In this document: one piece after another, positions 45,016 through 55,866 of the stretch
Numbering within the stretch: the stretch's first letter is position 1
Layout: the number at the start of each line of letters is the position of its first letter
Assembly: GCA_018398585.1 (NCBI GenBank)
Contig: JAGTTD010000019.1
Coordinates: forward strand, 9,089,702-9,153,701
Direction of reading: 5' to 3'
Length of the DNA stretch: 64,000 bases
Source of the DNA: Simmondsia chinensis
Taxonomy: Eukaryota > Streptophyta > Magnoliopsida > Caryophyllales > Simmondsiaceae
Notes under the pieces: generated by a model
Told to the model about the DNA's origin: nothing
The model's input: the letters and a program-made list of their open reading frames with translations, nothing else
The model's database searches: none
Program-made: the position numbers and the translations under genes

Positions 45016-45112
45016 GTCCTGCACAAGCTAGTTGGGAAGACCTTGGCTTCATCAGTAGCCAATTTCCTACATCAACATTCTTGGGACAAGAATGATCTTG
45101 AGGGGGTGGAGT

Positions 45113-45393
45113 TGTCATGACCGGGATAGTTCTTATAGCATGTTATAGTTGGCTAAATGTAATTGAATAAGTTTTGATGTTATACTTGTCAGTACTTGTG
45201 AGTTGTGCTTGTACTTAGCCAATACATAGTATAAATATGATACTTAGCTTGTACGAAGGGATATACAAAAGAAATATACACTCTCATCTTCTATCTTAAT
45301 CTTCTTCTATTTCCTCATCCTATTTCCCTTCTTCCCTCATCTCAAACTCTCAATTACTTAGTTATAATTCAGGATTGATCCTGAATTATAACA
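45113..45393 (+). mobile_element. 3' LTR of Gypsy D
   Basis: A 281-bp LTR from TGTCATGACC to TTATAACA. It follows the purine tract and is almost identical to the 5' LTR apart from a 16-bp insertion. Confidence 0.9.
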
Positions 45394-45910
45394 AACAACC
45401 GCCAGCCCCCGGTGTTAGAGGGGACACAAATAACCGCAGGCTCTCATATTAGGTAAAGGTTTACCGCACCCGAATAATTTGTGCTCCCATTCAATTGGAG
45501 CAAAACAACCGCCAACCCTCGGTGCTAGAGGGGACACAAATAACCATGGGCTCTCCTGTTAGGTGACCCATTTCATTTGGAGCAAAACAACCACCAGCCT
45601 CGGATGTTAGAGGGGACACAAATAACCGCGGGCTCTCACGTTAGGTGAAAGTTTACCACGCTTGAGTACTTCATGCTCCCACTTAATTTGGAGCAAAACA
45701 ACAGCAAGCCGCCGGTGTTGGAGGGGACACAAATAACCGCAGGCTCTCACGTTAGGTGAAAGTTTACCGCGCCCGAGTACTTCGTGCTCCCATTTCATTT
45801 GAAGCAAAACAACCGCCAGCCCCCAGTGTTAGAGGGGATACAAATAACCGCAGTACTTCGTGCTTCCATTTCATTTGGACCAAAACAACTGCCAGCGCCC
45901 GACGTCCAGG
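45394..45910. repeat. 110-bp tandem array of the Tat-like element
   Basis: About five full or partial units begin near 45395, 45505, 45588, 45697 and 45808, with a stub near 45885. Each has AACCGCCAGCCCCC, GAGGGGACACAAATAACCGC, GTGAAAGTTTACCGC and GTGCTCCCATTTCATTTGGA. Two units carry internal deletions. With the unit at 40145 the array has at least six copies. Confidence 0.88.
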
Positions 45911-46184
45911 GTTGCATTAATTGAAGTCATGAATTATGATGCGGAGTGCAATGTGCAGCTCTCCCCTTGCTCCATCTTCCCTTCCCTTTTCCCCAAGACT
46001 TAAAGACCCTTGGCCGTTTGCCAAAAGCCCTAAACCAGTTCTTCCCCTTCTTTCTCGAGCGATTCTTTTCTCTCTCACTGATTTCTTCACTTGCTCGTCT
46101 TTCCTCCTCGTTTTTAACTTGATTTTAAGTTAATTACTTGCTTTCATGTATTTTTGGACTGAAGTAAGGTTCGATAGGGCTTTC

Positions 46185-48134
46185 ATGGAGGAACGTGAGG
46201 TTCCCGTGGAGGATCCTCACGAAGAGGCTCATCTTTTGGCAGACTTTATGGAATATTTGGCCGCTTTTCCTCTTTTGTGTCCTGAGGAGGTGCGGGTGCT
46301 TCCTAACGAGACGGCTTCTCCCTCTGCTTGTTGGCCTGATCCTGAGAGTGCCTCCTCGGTGTCCGAGATGAACGCCCCCGTCTCGCTGAAAGGGGATTTT
46401 GCTGAGCCGCAGGGTAAGATTCCCTTTCTAACCTTCTTTCTCGTTTCTTTTCCCTTTTTGTTCTAGTGAAATGGCTCCAAAGGTGCACACAAGGGTGATG
46501 AACACAAAGGCCGAACTGGAGAAGCATCCTTTGAAGAGGGAATGGCAGTGGAGCCGTTATCTCGGCTGGCTCCTCGCTCTTTAAGGTCCCCTGATGAATA
46601 GCTGTACGCACTCAGTTTCCTGAGGCGGCTTCAGCTCTTCCTTTAGGGTCACTTGTGTCCTCGATGGCCACAATGGAGGGGGTAAAATGATTTCGTGAAA
46701 AATATTATTTTCCAAATGATTATGAAATCATGGGCCCGGGGGAGAATGACAACATATTGTAGCCTTGCTCTCCTAGATTCTTTTCTGTTACCATAGATTC
46801 TTTAGAAGCCGGTTTGAGATTTCCTTTATCAGTCATTCTTGAGTGGGTCCTTAGGCAATATTCTCTATACCCTAGCCAGATTAGTCCCAACAGTTTTCGT
46901 AACATTTATGGTTATTTGCTTACTTGTTTTGTAGCAAGGCTAACTCCCTCCACACATATTGACTTGTAACCCCCTTGCCAATGCTTTCTTCAGAGGGAAC
47001 CCCATCTCCTATGGAGGCGTTACCACCTGTCCGGGTATCTTTGGGAAGTGAACTCTTCTAAGGGGCCCCGGTATTAATGCAGGGACCATCTTCTGAAGGA
47101 GGTGTGGGTCGGTTCCTCCCTTCTTTCCATATTGACTTGTCAACCTCCGAAGATCCCTTTGGTCTTTCCTCTTAGCCCTTTCCCCTTCGTTTGAAGAGGG
47201 GGGGGGGGGGGGTCTTTGCAGTGGGTGAGATTCCTTCGGGCGAGGTTTCCCAACTTAGGGGTTCAGGCTCCTAGTCTCCTTGTGAAGGCATTAGTGCTAT
47301 TCAATGCGTTAGCTTGGCCGCTTTCCCTTCAGAAGGCCCTCAACTGGTTGCTGGAGACGCGGTTGCGACTTATGCTTTGAAGGTACATTTCTTATTAGTT
47401 ACCTGAATTTACTATCATCTCAAATTTACATGTTCATGTTGTGATTGCAGATCAGCTCTTGGTCCACCACCATGGCCTTGGGGTGGTTTCTTGAACGGGA
47501 AACGACTATGCAAGAGCTAGCACGGTTGAAGGAGGAGAATAAGATAATAAAAGAAGCGAATGTCGAAGAGAGCAGAACCGTGCTTCATTTGACCAAAGAA
47601 AAAGAAGCAACGGTGGCCGAGGCGAGGTTGGCAAGGGAGGAGAAGGAGAAGATGGCAGTAGAGGCAAGGTTAGTAAGGGCAGAGAAGGAAAGGGTGGCGA
47701 TTGAGGCCCACAGATTGCTTATGGAGAATCATAGGTTGAAGGAAGACTTGTTGGGCAGCCAGGTTGAGCTCCACACTGAGGTGGAACGTCACCAAACAGA
47801 AACATCTAGGCCAGCGGAGGACGCTGCCGAGGTCATTTCACACTTTAGTTGTTCGGACAGGGCTGAGGACCGTTTGGGCCTCTCGGAGTTCTGTGTTGCA
47901 TTTGATTCGTCTACCAGTAAGGAGGACTTGAGTCGATCAAGTATTCCAAGTAACTGCGCTGTGGGTTCTAGTGACCGGGACACATCTTCTGACACTATGG
48001 ACAATGCTACTACTGTTGAGCCTGAAGAGAATTCAGCGGTTCTGCCTCAGATTGAATGTTGGATGACTAGAGCGGCTTCAAAGAAGCAGCCTCAAGTTAG
48101 CAACAAGAAATCTAAGGGCAAGAAGAAATCCTAA
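46185..48134 (+). pseudogene. Antisense gene with gypsy-type-transposase-like domain and coiled coil
   Basis: This gene lies opposite to gag in the Tat-like element. An acidic N-terminal part starts at ATG 46185 (MEEREVPVEDPHEEAHLLAD). A central part near 46690-46970, with stops, contains LRFPLSVILEWVLRQYSLYP, which resembles the plant 'transposase (putative) gypsy type' domain (Pfam PF04195). A final open frame to 48134 is rich in Glu/Lys/Ala heptads (EKEATVAEARLAREEKEKMA), a clear coiled coil with a basic end. A 68-bp intron at 47383-47450 (AAG/GTACAT..TTGCAG/ATC) joins ALK to ISSW in frame, and another possible one lies at 46414-46466. Introns on this strand argue for antisense transcription. 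The domain name rests on pattern memory; stops show it is now broken. Confidence 0.6.
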
Positions 48135-48399
48135 TTTTTATCGTCTCGCTCGCTTCGGATTTACTTTGATGTATTGATGTACTCATTGTTTTTCCTTGTC
48201 TTCTTTTTTAGAGGTTTGTGCTTAGGAGTTTCTTTGATATTCCTTTGTATTTTCTCTATGTTGCTTTTGCGTGTTTTGCTTTCTTTTTAATTGCTTTTGT
48301 AGGCTTCTGCCAGCTTGGGGTGTGCCCCTTGTACTCATGTATGGACGTACATCGGTGTGTTTTTTGATATATATACACTGACTTATCAAAAAAAAATCT

Positions 48400-48898
48400 T
48401 TTGCCGATTTTGAGGTCTAAAGGCAGGAGCAGGCCTCCTAGCTGGGCGAGCATTGTTTTGTGGTGGCCTAGAATCGTCTTTTGGTTCTAGAAGCGCCTTT
48501 GCTTGGATTACTTGCATAATGTCCTGAGCTGAGATATATTTATTAGCCTTTGGCCATAGTTCAACAATTGTTGAAGGCAGCCCTTTTGCAAGTGCGAATT
48601 TGAAGCTGGAGTTTTACAACCCATTGATAAAGGCAATAATAACCATTTCATCCAATAGGTTCGCAACATCAATCATGGCACGCGTAAATCATCGTACATA
48701 GCTTCTTAGGGGTTCGAATTCGTGCTGTTGTAACTTGAGAAGGTGTGCAGCTGTCTTTCTTCTCCTTTTGTTACTAACAAAATGACGTGCAAACCATTCT
48801 GAGAGTTCAGAGAAGCTATCAACGGGTGAGTTTGGGAGAGATACGGACCAGTTCTGTGCCACTCCTTTCAAGGTGACTGGAAAACACTTGCACCACAT
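48400..48898 (-). pseudogene. Gag, second part, of the Tat-like element
   Basis: On the minus strand the first 210 bp give the Gypsy gag core: FPVTLKGVAQNWSVSLP, then SFSELSEWFARHFVS and KTAAHLLKLQQHEFEPLRSY. More gag-like sequence follows to about 48400 (MIDVANLLDEMVIIAFINGL, then ANKYISAQDIMQ) across stops. It continues the gag fragment ending at 55045. Gypsy E, inserted between them, carries TGTCC/CGTCC flanks. Confidence 0.8.
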
Positions 48899-48902
48899 GT
48901 CC

Positions 48903-49283
48903 TAACGTAGTACGATCAAAGCGTTTCGGGAAGTACTACACAAGAAGAATTTATGATTAATTACGAGTCTTTTCTATTTAATTTTATTAGGAGTCTTTTA
49001 ATTTTAAATTCAAATAAGTCAAAGTTATTTAATTAGGAGTCATTTAGTTTTAAATTTAAATTGGTTGGAGTTTATTTAGATTAGAGTTTCTAATTAGAAT
49101 AGGATTTTAATTTCTTTATTCTAGTTAGGTTATGAGTATACTTCTTTATCTTTTCTAGTTCAGGGTTCCTACTCTATAAATAGGACCCTTATGTACTCGA
49201 CTGAGATATCTTTTGAATGAATAAAAATCCAGAAATTGAGAGTTGAGTTTGAAATCTTTTGTTTTTCCTTTTGTGCTACATCA
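48903..49283 (+). mobile_element. 5' LTR of Gypsy E
   Basis: A 381-bp LTR with a promoter-like CTCTATAAATAGGACCC near 49170-49190. Its first two bases read TA where the partner has TG. Confidence 0.9.
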
Positions 49284-49870
49284 ATTTTGGTATCAGAGCA
49301 AAAATCGATCCAATTTTATTCTTACTTTCCAATCAATTTTAAATATAAAAAAAAGAGAGAGAAAAAAAGAAACCCTAGACGTTTCTGCAAGCCCTCACAC
49401 CCTTTGAATCCCTCCTCTCCGCCACCCACCGCCCCCAAATTCAAACCCTAGATTTCGAACCCCAACCCTAATTCCGCAGTCAAGGACGATCGAATGCCAT
49501 CGCCAAGCGCCGTGGACTCATCTCCATCATCTCTGGCACATTTTGAGGAGGACAGCTGGGTACTTTGAAGGTTCTCTTGCGAGCTTGGAGGGAATACTAA
49601 AAAGCTCCCTATGGTTGTGGAAAAGTATAAGTTTCTTACATTGAAAACTTGTGCTAATTTTTGTGCGGTCGAAGTCCACAAATTTCACTAGGTCCTTTAT
49701 ATTTAATTTTTGTGTTGGAGAAAAAAAAAATTTGCGATCTTCCGTGTGCGACCTAAACAATAACCAACGTTAAGCATCTATAGTTTTATATGAAAGTTCA
49801 AATTGCTAGTTTATTTTCAAATAAATACCTATGGTAATTTCATTAACCTCAGTACTGAAAGCACGTATTC

Positions 49871-51120
49871 ATGGGCCCGTCTAGGAATCATGATAAACAA
49901 GTTGAGTCTACTCCACATGAAGGATCTGTGTCACCCAATGACTTTCATAAACTTAAACAAAGCTTGTGCGCACTAAGAGAAATTGTTGAACATCATGAAT
50001 CTGAAAATTCTCGCACTCTAGCACATATTAGTAAGATTCTTACTTTGCTGCATAAGAACAAAAATCTATTGAGTAATAATGATGATGCACCCCAAAACGA
50101 GAACTCTACATCTCCTCGGTCTTTCGAGTCGACACATGGTCAATTTGTTTCATCCAACCTAGTTCCGGGTAACCCCTCCAACTCTCACCATCCTAGGAAT
50201 AACCCTAGACCTAACCCTAGATACCATGACTATGATCGTCTCGGGGATGGTCAATTTAGGCCTCAGCATGCTATATACGAAAGAGGTTCTCTTTCTCCAC
50301 GACGCGGTCGTGAGGATCGTGTTGACATAACTAGGAGAGTCAAGGTGGATGTTCCCACCTTTGATGGGAAGTTGGACCCTATAGTCTTTTTGGATTGGGT
50401 AGACTCCATGGAAGAGTATTTTGATTGGTACAATATGGATGATATAGAGCGAGTCCATTTTGCTACGATGAAGCTAGTAGGTTCTGCAAAACAAATATTG
50501 GCAAACTGTCATGCGCAACATCGAGAGACTTCGTGAGGCCCCTATTAATCAATGGGGGGTCATGAAAGCAAAATTGAAAGAAAAGTACATACCTAGCTTC
50601 CATAGAACCCAACTTGTAGATCAAATGCTCAACCTTAGACAGTCACCTCTTTGTGTCACTGAGTATATGGATTTTTTTGAGGAAGTTTTGCTTAGGTGTG
50701 GCGTAGATGAGGACCCACTTATGACCTTGACTAGGTTCGTAAATGGTCTTAACCTAGACATTAATAGAGAAGTTATTCTTTATACCCCTACGACTTTAAA
50801 GGAGGCTTACCAAAAGGCCCTTGAGTTTGAAAAATATTCTAGAACCCAATCTACCCGTCGTTTGACCAATTCGGGGAGTAATTCGCGATCATATCATCCC
50901 TCATCCAATGCCCCTTTTAAGGGAAAAGAGTCCTCTATTATTGGGTCCCATACTGTAGGATCTCCCACCCCTAATCCTACACGTCCTAGTGGCCCTATGT
51001 CTCATTCCGGTGGAACAACTAGTACTTTCTGCTCTTCTGGCTCATCTTCTATTAAGTGTTTCCATTGTCAACAATTAGGTCACATTGCTTCATAATGTCC
51101 TTATCTTAATCTCGTCATAA
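49871..51120 (+). pseudogene. Gag of Gypsy E
   Basis: The first frame (49871-50536) holds a charged N-terminus, an Arg/Asn/Pro-rich linker and the capsid start (VPTFDGKLDPIVFLDWVDSM). A frameshift near 50515 leads into a second frame (50511-51095) with APINQWGVMKAKLKEKYIP, a Ser/Thr-rich linker and a zinc knuckle CFHCQQLGHIAS, followed by a stop just before the last Cys. Gag would form the particle and bind RNA. Confidence 0.85.
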
Positions 51121-51224
51121 ATCAAGAGATTGACCAACCAGGCCTAGAAGAAGAACAAATTGTTGAAGCTGAGCGCTATTCTGGGGATGAGAATGAGAAT
51201 AATATAACTCGAGATGATTCTGTA

Positions 51225-54200
51225 GAGAGAGTGAATGTGGTTAGAGGTGTCTTGAAAAATGCAACCAAAGATGATTCTTGGAAACGCACTTCAATTTTTC
51301 ATACTGTCACCAGGAGCGGCCCGCGATCCGCTAAACTTGTTATTGATGGTTGTAGTTGCATGAATATCATTTCCAAAGATGCTTTAAGTCATTTGAATCT
51401 TAAGCCTGAGCCACACCCATGACCCTTTAAGGTTTCTTGGGTTAACAAAACGAGCCTCCCTGTTACCCAGAGATGTTGCGTTTCCATTCGCCTAGGAGAT
51501 TATGAGGATAGCGTTTTCTGTGACGTTCTACCGATGGATGTAGCCCACATACTTCTAGGTTGTCCTTGGCTATTTGATCTTGATGTGATTAACCATGGTC
51601 GAGAGAACACTTATTCCTTTAGGGACAAGGGCAAGGTCATCACCTTGAAACCTTGCAACCCTTCGAATTTTTCTCCTCAGATGAACTCTCCTTCTTCCCC
51701 AACTCCAGTAAAGAGTTGTCTACACTTAGTTAACTAATCCAATTTTGAAGAAACTTGTGAGGAAAATGGTTTTTACTTGGCTATTGTGGCTAAAGAGACC
51801 CCTTTAGTTCCTTCCCATCTTTTAGCGCCACCTGAGCTAAGTGCTTTACTAGAAGATTTTCAAGATATCCTTCTTGAGGACTTACGTGACAAGTTACCGC
51901 CACTTAGGGATATTCAGCATGCCATAGATTTTATTCCCGGATCTCAATTGCCTAACCTTCTGCACTATAGGATGAACCCAGTAAAGCGTGCTAAGCTTAG
52001 TCGACAGGTTGAGAGTTTGATTACTAAAGGTTTTGTTCGGCATAGCATGAGTCCCTGTGCAGTTCCAGCACTTCTTACACCTAAGAAAGATGGTTCCATG
52101 AGGATGTGTGTTGATGGTCAAGCCATCAACAAAATCACCATCAAATACCGCTTTCCTATCCCTCGACTTGAGGACATGCTTGACCATTTAGCTGGTTCTC
52201 GTTGGTTTTCAAAGCTTGATTTAAGGAGTGGGTACCATCAGGTTCGTATTAGGCCAGGAGATGAATGGAAACTGCTTTTAAGACTCAAGATGGTTTGTTT
52301 GAATAGTTGGTCATGCATTTTGGGTTGTCAACTCATGACACATACTTTACAATCCTTTATTGGAAAGTTTCTTGTGGTGTATTTTGATGACATTTTGGGT
52401 TTTAGTAAATCCCATGAGGACCACCTTAACCACCTTCACCTTCTATTTAGTGCACTTAGGGAAGCCAAACTTTATGCTGACTTAAAGAAGTGTCTTTTCT
52501 TACAACAAGAAGTCCTGTTCCTAGGTTTCGTTGTTTCCTCTCATGGTATGTCTGCTGATCCTGAAAAGGTTAAAGCTATTAAAGAGTGGCCTGAACCTAA
52601 GACAATTTCCGAGATTAGAAGTTTTCATGGTCTAGCCTCTTTTTATAGAAAGTTCATTCGCAATTTTAGTTCTATCATGGCTCCCATCACAGATTGTCTT
52701 AAGAAAGGAGACCATAAATGGACCCGTGCTGCTACTAAGGCTTTAGAAGAAATTAAGCAAAAAATGTCCAGTCCCCCACTCCTTCGACACCCTGATTTTG
52801 ATAAAGTTTTTGAGGTTTCCTGTTATGCTTCTGGGGTTGTAATTGGTGGTGTGTTGAGTCAAGAAGGACATCCCATTGCCTTTTTTAGTGAGAAATTCAA
52901 TGAGTCGAGGCAACGATGATATGACACCTATGAGAAAGAGTTTTATGCGATGGTTCAATGTCTCCATCATTGGAGATATTACTTATTACCTAAGGATTTT
53001 GTCTTATTTAGTGATCATTTGTCTCTAAAGTTTCTTATGTCCCAACCTAAGTTAAACCCTAAGCATGCGCGTTGGATCGAGTTTATCAATGAGTACTCAT
53101 TTGTCCTCCGGCATAAATCTGGAAAAGAAAATAGAGTAGCTGATGCACTTAGTCGTGTAGTAGCCTCAGAATTTGATATAATGAAGGATGAGTACCCTTC
53201 TTGCCCTGATTTTGGTGTCATATTTACTGAGATCATGGACGGCAATCGTCGAGACCATGTTGATTTTGTCATTCATGATGGTTATTTATTTCGAGGATCT
53301 AGACTCTGCATTCCCTGCACATCATTTCGAGAGTTCCTTATTTGGGAGATGCATGCTAGTGTGCTAGGTGGTCATCTAGGAAAAGACAAAACCATCTCCC
53401 TCGCTTCTAATAGATTTTACTGGCCTTCACTTAAGCCAGATTGTGCTATGATTGTGTCTCAATGTTGTACATGTCAGTTGGTTAAGGTGAGAAAGCATAA
53501 TACCAGCCTTTATACGCCACTTCCTATCCCTCACGAACCCTGAAAAGACATTAGCATGGATTTTGTTCTAGGGTTACCTAAGACATCTCGTGGTCATGAC
53601 TCAATTCTAGTAGTGGTCGATAGGTTTTCTAAAATGGCTCACTTTATACCATGTACTAAGACTACTGATGCCTCCCATGTTGCCAAATCTGTCTTTCGTG
53701 AGGTCGTTAAATTGCATGGGGTTCCCACATCTATTGTGTCTGATCGTGATGTTAAGCTCATTAGCCATTTTTAGAGGACACTATGGAGAATTTGTCGTAC
53801 AAACTTGAAATCTTCTGTAGCTTTTCACCCACAAACTGATGGATAGACCGAGGTTGTTAACTGCAGTCTAGGGGATTTACTTAGTTGTGTCGTCGGTGAT
53901 AGACCGGGCAATTGGGATTTGAATTTGCCTTTAGTTGAGTTTGCATGCAATAATTCTGTAAATCGCACTACTGGTAAAAGCCCTTTCGAAATCGTTCATG
54001 GTTACAAGCCTCATACTCCAGTTGACTTGGCTCCCCTGCCCCCTTCCTCTTATGTGTCTCTTCCTGTCAAGCTATTTGCTCAAAATATTCGTGACTTATA
54101 TACCGAGGTGAGAAGAAAAATTGCTACACGTAATATTGAATATGAACTCGCAGCTGATGTTCATCGTAGGGCCAAAGATTTTAATGTAGGTGATTATGTT

Positions 54201-54671
54201 GTGGCTCGCATTCACTCGGATCGCTTGCCTAAAATTTCATTCAAAAAACTTCAAGCACGTGGTTTTGGGCCTTTTCAAATGTCTAAAAAACTTGGACCTA
54301 ATGCTTATTTTTTGGAATTACCTGATCACATGAATATTAGTCCAATTTTTAATGTAGAAGACTTAACCCTTTATCGCGGTACCATCGAGCGGCCAAGTTG
54401 TTCTTCTCCTGACATTGCAGGTGGCCCAACGCCAAAGGTCCCAACTTTGAAACCTCAAGACGTGATTAGTGATGTATTAACTGATGAGATCGTGTGTACT
54501 TCCGGTGGTGGGAATTATCGTTTCCTTGTCCAATGGAAAGGTCGCCCTGCTAGTGAAGCTACTTGGATAACAAAGGAAGAGTTCCAATCATTGGATGCTG
54601 ATCTACTTATGATTATTTGCAAACAAACTCAACGGAGTCGAGTCCTTCTCAATCACAGGGGAATGACGTAG
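51225..54671 (+). pseudogene. Pol of Gypsy E with C-terminal chromodomain
   Basis: The protease is near 51290-51720; its active site reads IDGCSCMNIIS, with CS in place of GS. RT is at 51980-52560: KKDGSMRMCVDGQAINKIT, SKLDLRSGYHQVRI and a good YFDD box at 52380, but about 60 bases before it are scrambled by frameshifts. RNase H (52780-53000) is interrupted by a stop at 52917-52919. Integrase runs from 53330 to about 54250 ([32 protein letters not shown]), with stops at 53541, 53772 and 53846, the first and third at positions where Trp and Gln are usual. The end (54480-54600) is a clear chromodomain: YRFLVQWKGRPASEATWI. Chromodomains steer insertion to heterochromatin. Confidence 0.88.
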
Positions 54672-55044
54672 TACGATCAAAGCGTTTCGGGAAGTACTAC
54701 ACAAGAAGAATTTATGATTAATTACGAGTCTTTTCTATTTAATTTTATTCGGAGTCTTTTAGTTTTAAATTCAAATAAGTTAAAGTTATTTAATTAGGAG
54801 TCTTTTAGTTTTAAATTTAAATTGGTTGGAGTTTATTTAGACTAGAGTTTCTAATTAGAATAGGATTTTAATTTCTTTATTCTAGTTAGGTTATGAGTAT
54901 ACTTCTTTATCTTTTCTGGTTCAGGGTTCCTACTTTATAAATAGGACCCTTACGTACTCCATTAAGATATTTTTTGAATGAATAAAAATCCAGAAATTGA
55001 GAGTTGAGTTTGAAATCTTTTGTTTTTCCTTTTGTGGTACATCA
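54664..55044 (+). mobile_element. 3' LTR of Gypsy E
   Basis: A 381-bp LTR starting TGACGTAG and ending GGTACATCA. It follows a short purine tract (CACAGGGGAA). Confidence 0.9.
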
Positions 55045-55509
55045 CGTCCTCTCAGATTCAAGCCATAAACCCGGCTAGATGATCATCTGGATCTTGAGTA
55101 CCCTCAAATAGATTGATATTTGGGATATTTACCTTTCCTGCCAGAGCTGAGAGGATCCGGGATGTGAATGGTGAGTGAGTTCCCAGTACAGAGCAACCCG
55201 CAGCTGGTCTGGGAGTTCTTCTGTTGCTCCTCCTGGCGTGATTTTGATAAGTACTTGTTATAGACATGGTGGTCCCATTAGGACTCTGAGCTTGGGTGTG
55301 TTGTGACATCCCCTTGTAGCAGCGAACCGACTTGGCTCTAGGACGTACTCTGTATCATGGTTAGGCATTTGTGTAAAAAGTTGGCGTATTTGTTGTTGAA
55401 ACTGATCGAATTGTTCTTGGGTTACATAATTTGGGTGATGGTTCCCTCTGTTAGGGTTGGTGGATTGACTAGTGTTTGACATGCAGAAAAACTTTAATGC
55501 CCTTCCCAT
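55045..55509 (-). pseudogene. Gag, first part, of the Tat-like element
   Basis: On the minus strand, translation starts just after the primer site (MGRALKFFCMSNTSQSTNPN, 55509). A Gln-rich stretch follows (EQFDQFQQQIRQLFTQM), then, after a shift near 55300, PFTSRILSALAGKVNIPNIN and FEGTQDPDDHLAGFMA at 55058. The last part is the typical entrance to the retrotransposon gag domain. Gypsy E interrupts it at 55044, and gag resumes at 48898. Confidence 0.8.
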
Positions 55510-55522
55510 AGACGGCCCTAAT

Positions 55523-55866
55523 TGTTTTGGGGTTTTTTGGTTGGGTTCGAAGAGGGGGAACTAGGCTCAAGTCCCTTCCTTCATCCTTGATGATTCATCT
55601 CATATTTATAGGGGGTGGGAAGTGCTTGAGATGAATGCTATTAGATGAGAAGGCTGGTACTGGTAGAGGGACAGTATGGGTAGAAGGGCAGTATGAGTGA
55701 AAGGGCGGTATTGGTGAAGAGGCGGTATGGGTAGAGGGATGATAATGGTGAATGGGCGGTAATGGTGAAGGAGCGGTATGGACAAGGGATGGTATGAGTG
55801 AAGGAGCAATAGTGTTTTGATGTTACCTCTACCGTCTTCTTGAATGGGCTATTTTTGTAGTTATCA
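55523..55866 (-). mobile_element. 5' LTR of the Tat-like element
   Basis: A 344-bp LTR, TGATAACTAC to CCAAAACA on the minus strand. It contains a minisatellite of 10-20 bp GGGCGGTAT/GAAGGAGCGGTA units (about 55655-55815) upstream of a TATAAATATGAG promoter box. It matches 38297-38606 outside the repeat block. Confidence 0.88.

Larger units (their letters stand above)
40265..45393 (+). mobile_element. Gypsy D: nearly complete chromovirus-like Gypsy
   Basis: A 5129-bp element: 5' LTR 40265-40529, primer site ATTGGTATCAGAGC (40530-40543), gag, protease, RT, RNase H, integrase with a chromodomain-like tail, purine tract TTGAGGGGGTGGAGT (45098-45112) and 3' LTR 45113-45393. The flanking 5 bp are GACAA/AACAA. 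It sits in the tandem array of the Tat-like element. Few disabling changes suggest a fairly recent insertion. Confidence 0.9.
48903..55044 (+). mobile_element. Gypsy E: complete chromovirus-type Gypsy with chromodomain
   Basis: A 6142-bp element with two 381-bp LTRs (48903-49283 and 54664-55044). By eye they differ at about 13 positions, so the insertion is fairly young. The 5' LTR starts TAACG instead of TGACG and ends CTACATCA. The primer site (TTTTGGTATCAGAGC, 49285-49299) follows. Flanks are TGTCC/CGTCC. It lies in the gag of the Tat-like element. The internal region carries gag, protease, RT, RNase H, integrase and a C-terminal chromodomain, all with disabling mutations. Confidence 0.9.
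38297..55866 (-). mobile_element. Tat-like, apparently non-autonomous Gypsy with antisense cargo
   Basis: Minus-strand element with LTRs at 55523-55866 (5') and 38297-38606 (3'). The flanks ATAAT/ACAAT agree at four of five positions. After the 5' LTR comes a primer site (AGGGCCGTCTATGGGAAG, near 55519-55502) close to the TGGCGCCGTCTGTGGGAA type. Gag follows (55509-55045, resumed at 48898-48400), then two genes on the opposite strand (48134-46185 and 39915-38770), a 110-bp tandem array between them, a purine tract AAAGTGGGGGACTAA and the 3' LTR. No RT, RNase H or integrase of this element is present once the two inserted Gypsy elements are removed. The 3' tandem repeats and antisense genes are features known for the Tat lineage. 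Confidence 0.78.

Noticed and set aside
45607..45807. Minus-strand frame with an internally repeated peptide
   Set aside because: The peptide repeat only mirrors the 110-bp tandem array.
46303..46611. Minus-strand 102-codon Arg-rich frame
   Set aside because: It is antisense to the intron-containing cargo gene and has no motif.
38297..55866. Reading the Tat-like element as a plus-strand element with antisense gag
   Set aside because: LTR promoter boxes, primer site, purine tract and gag all agree on the minus strand.
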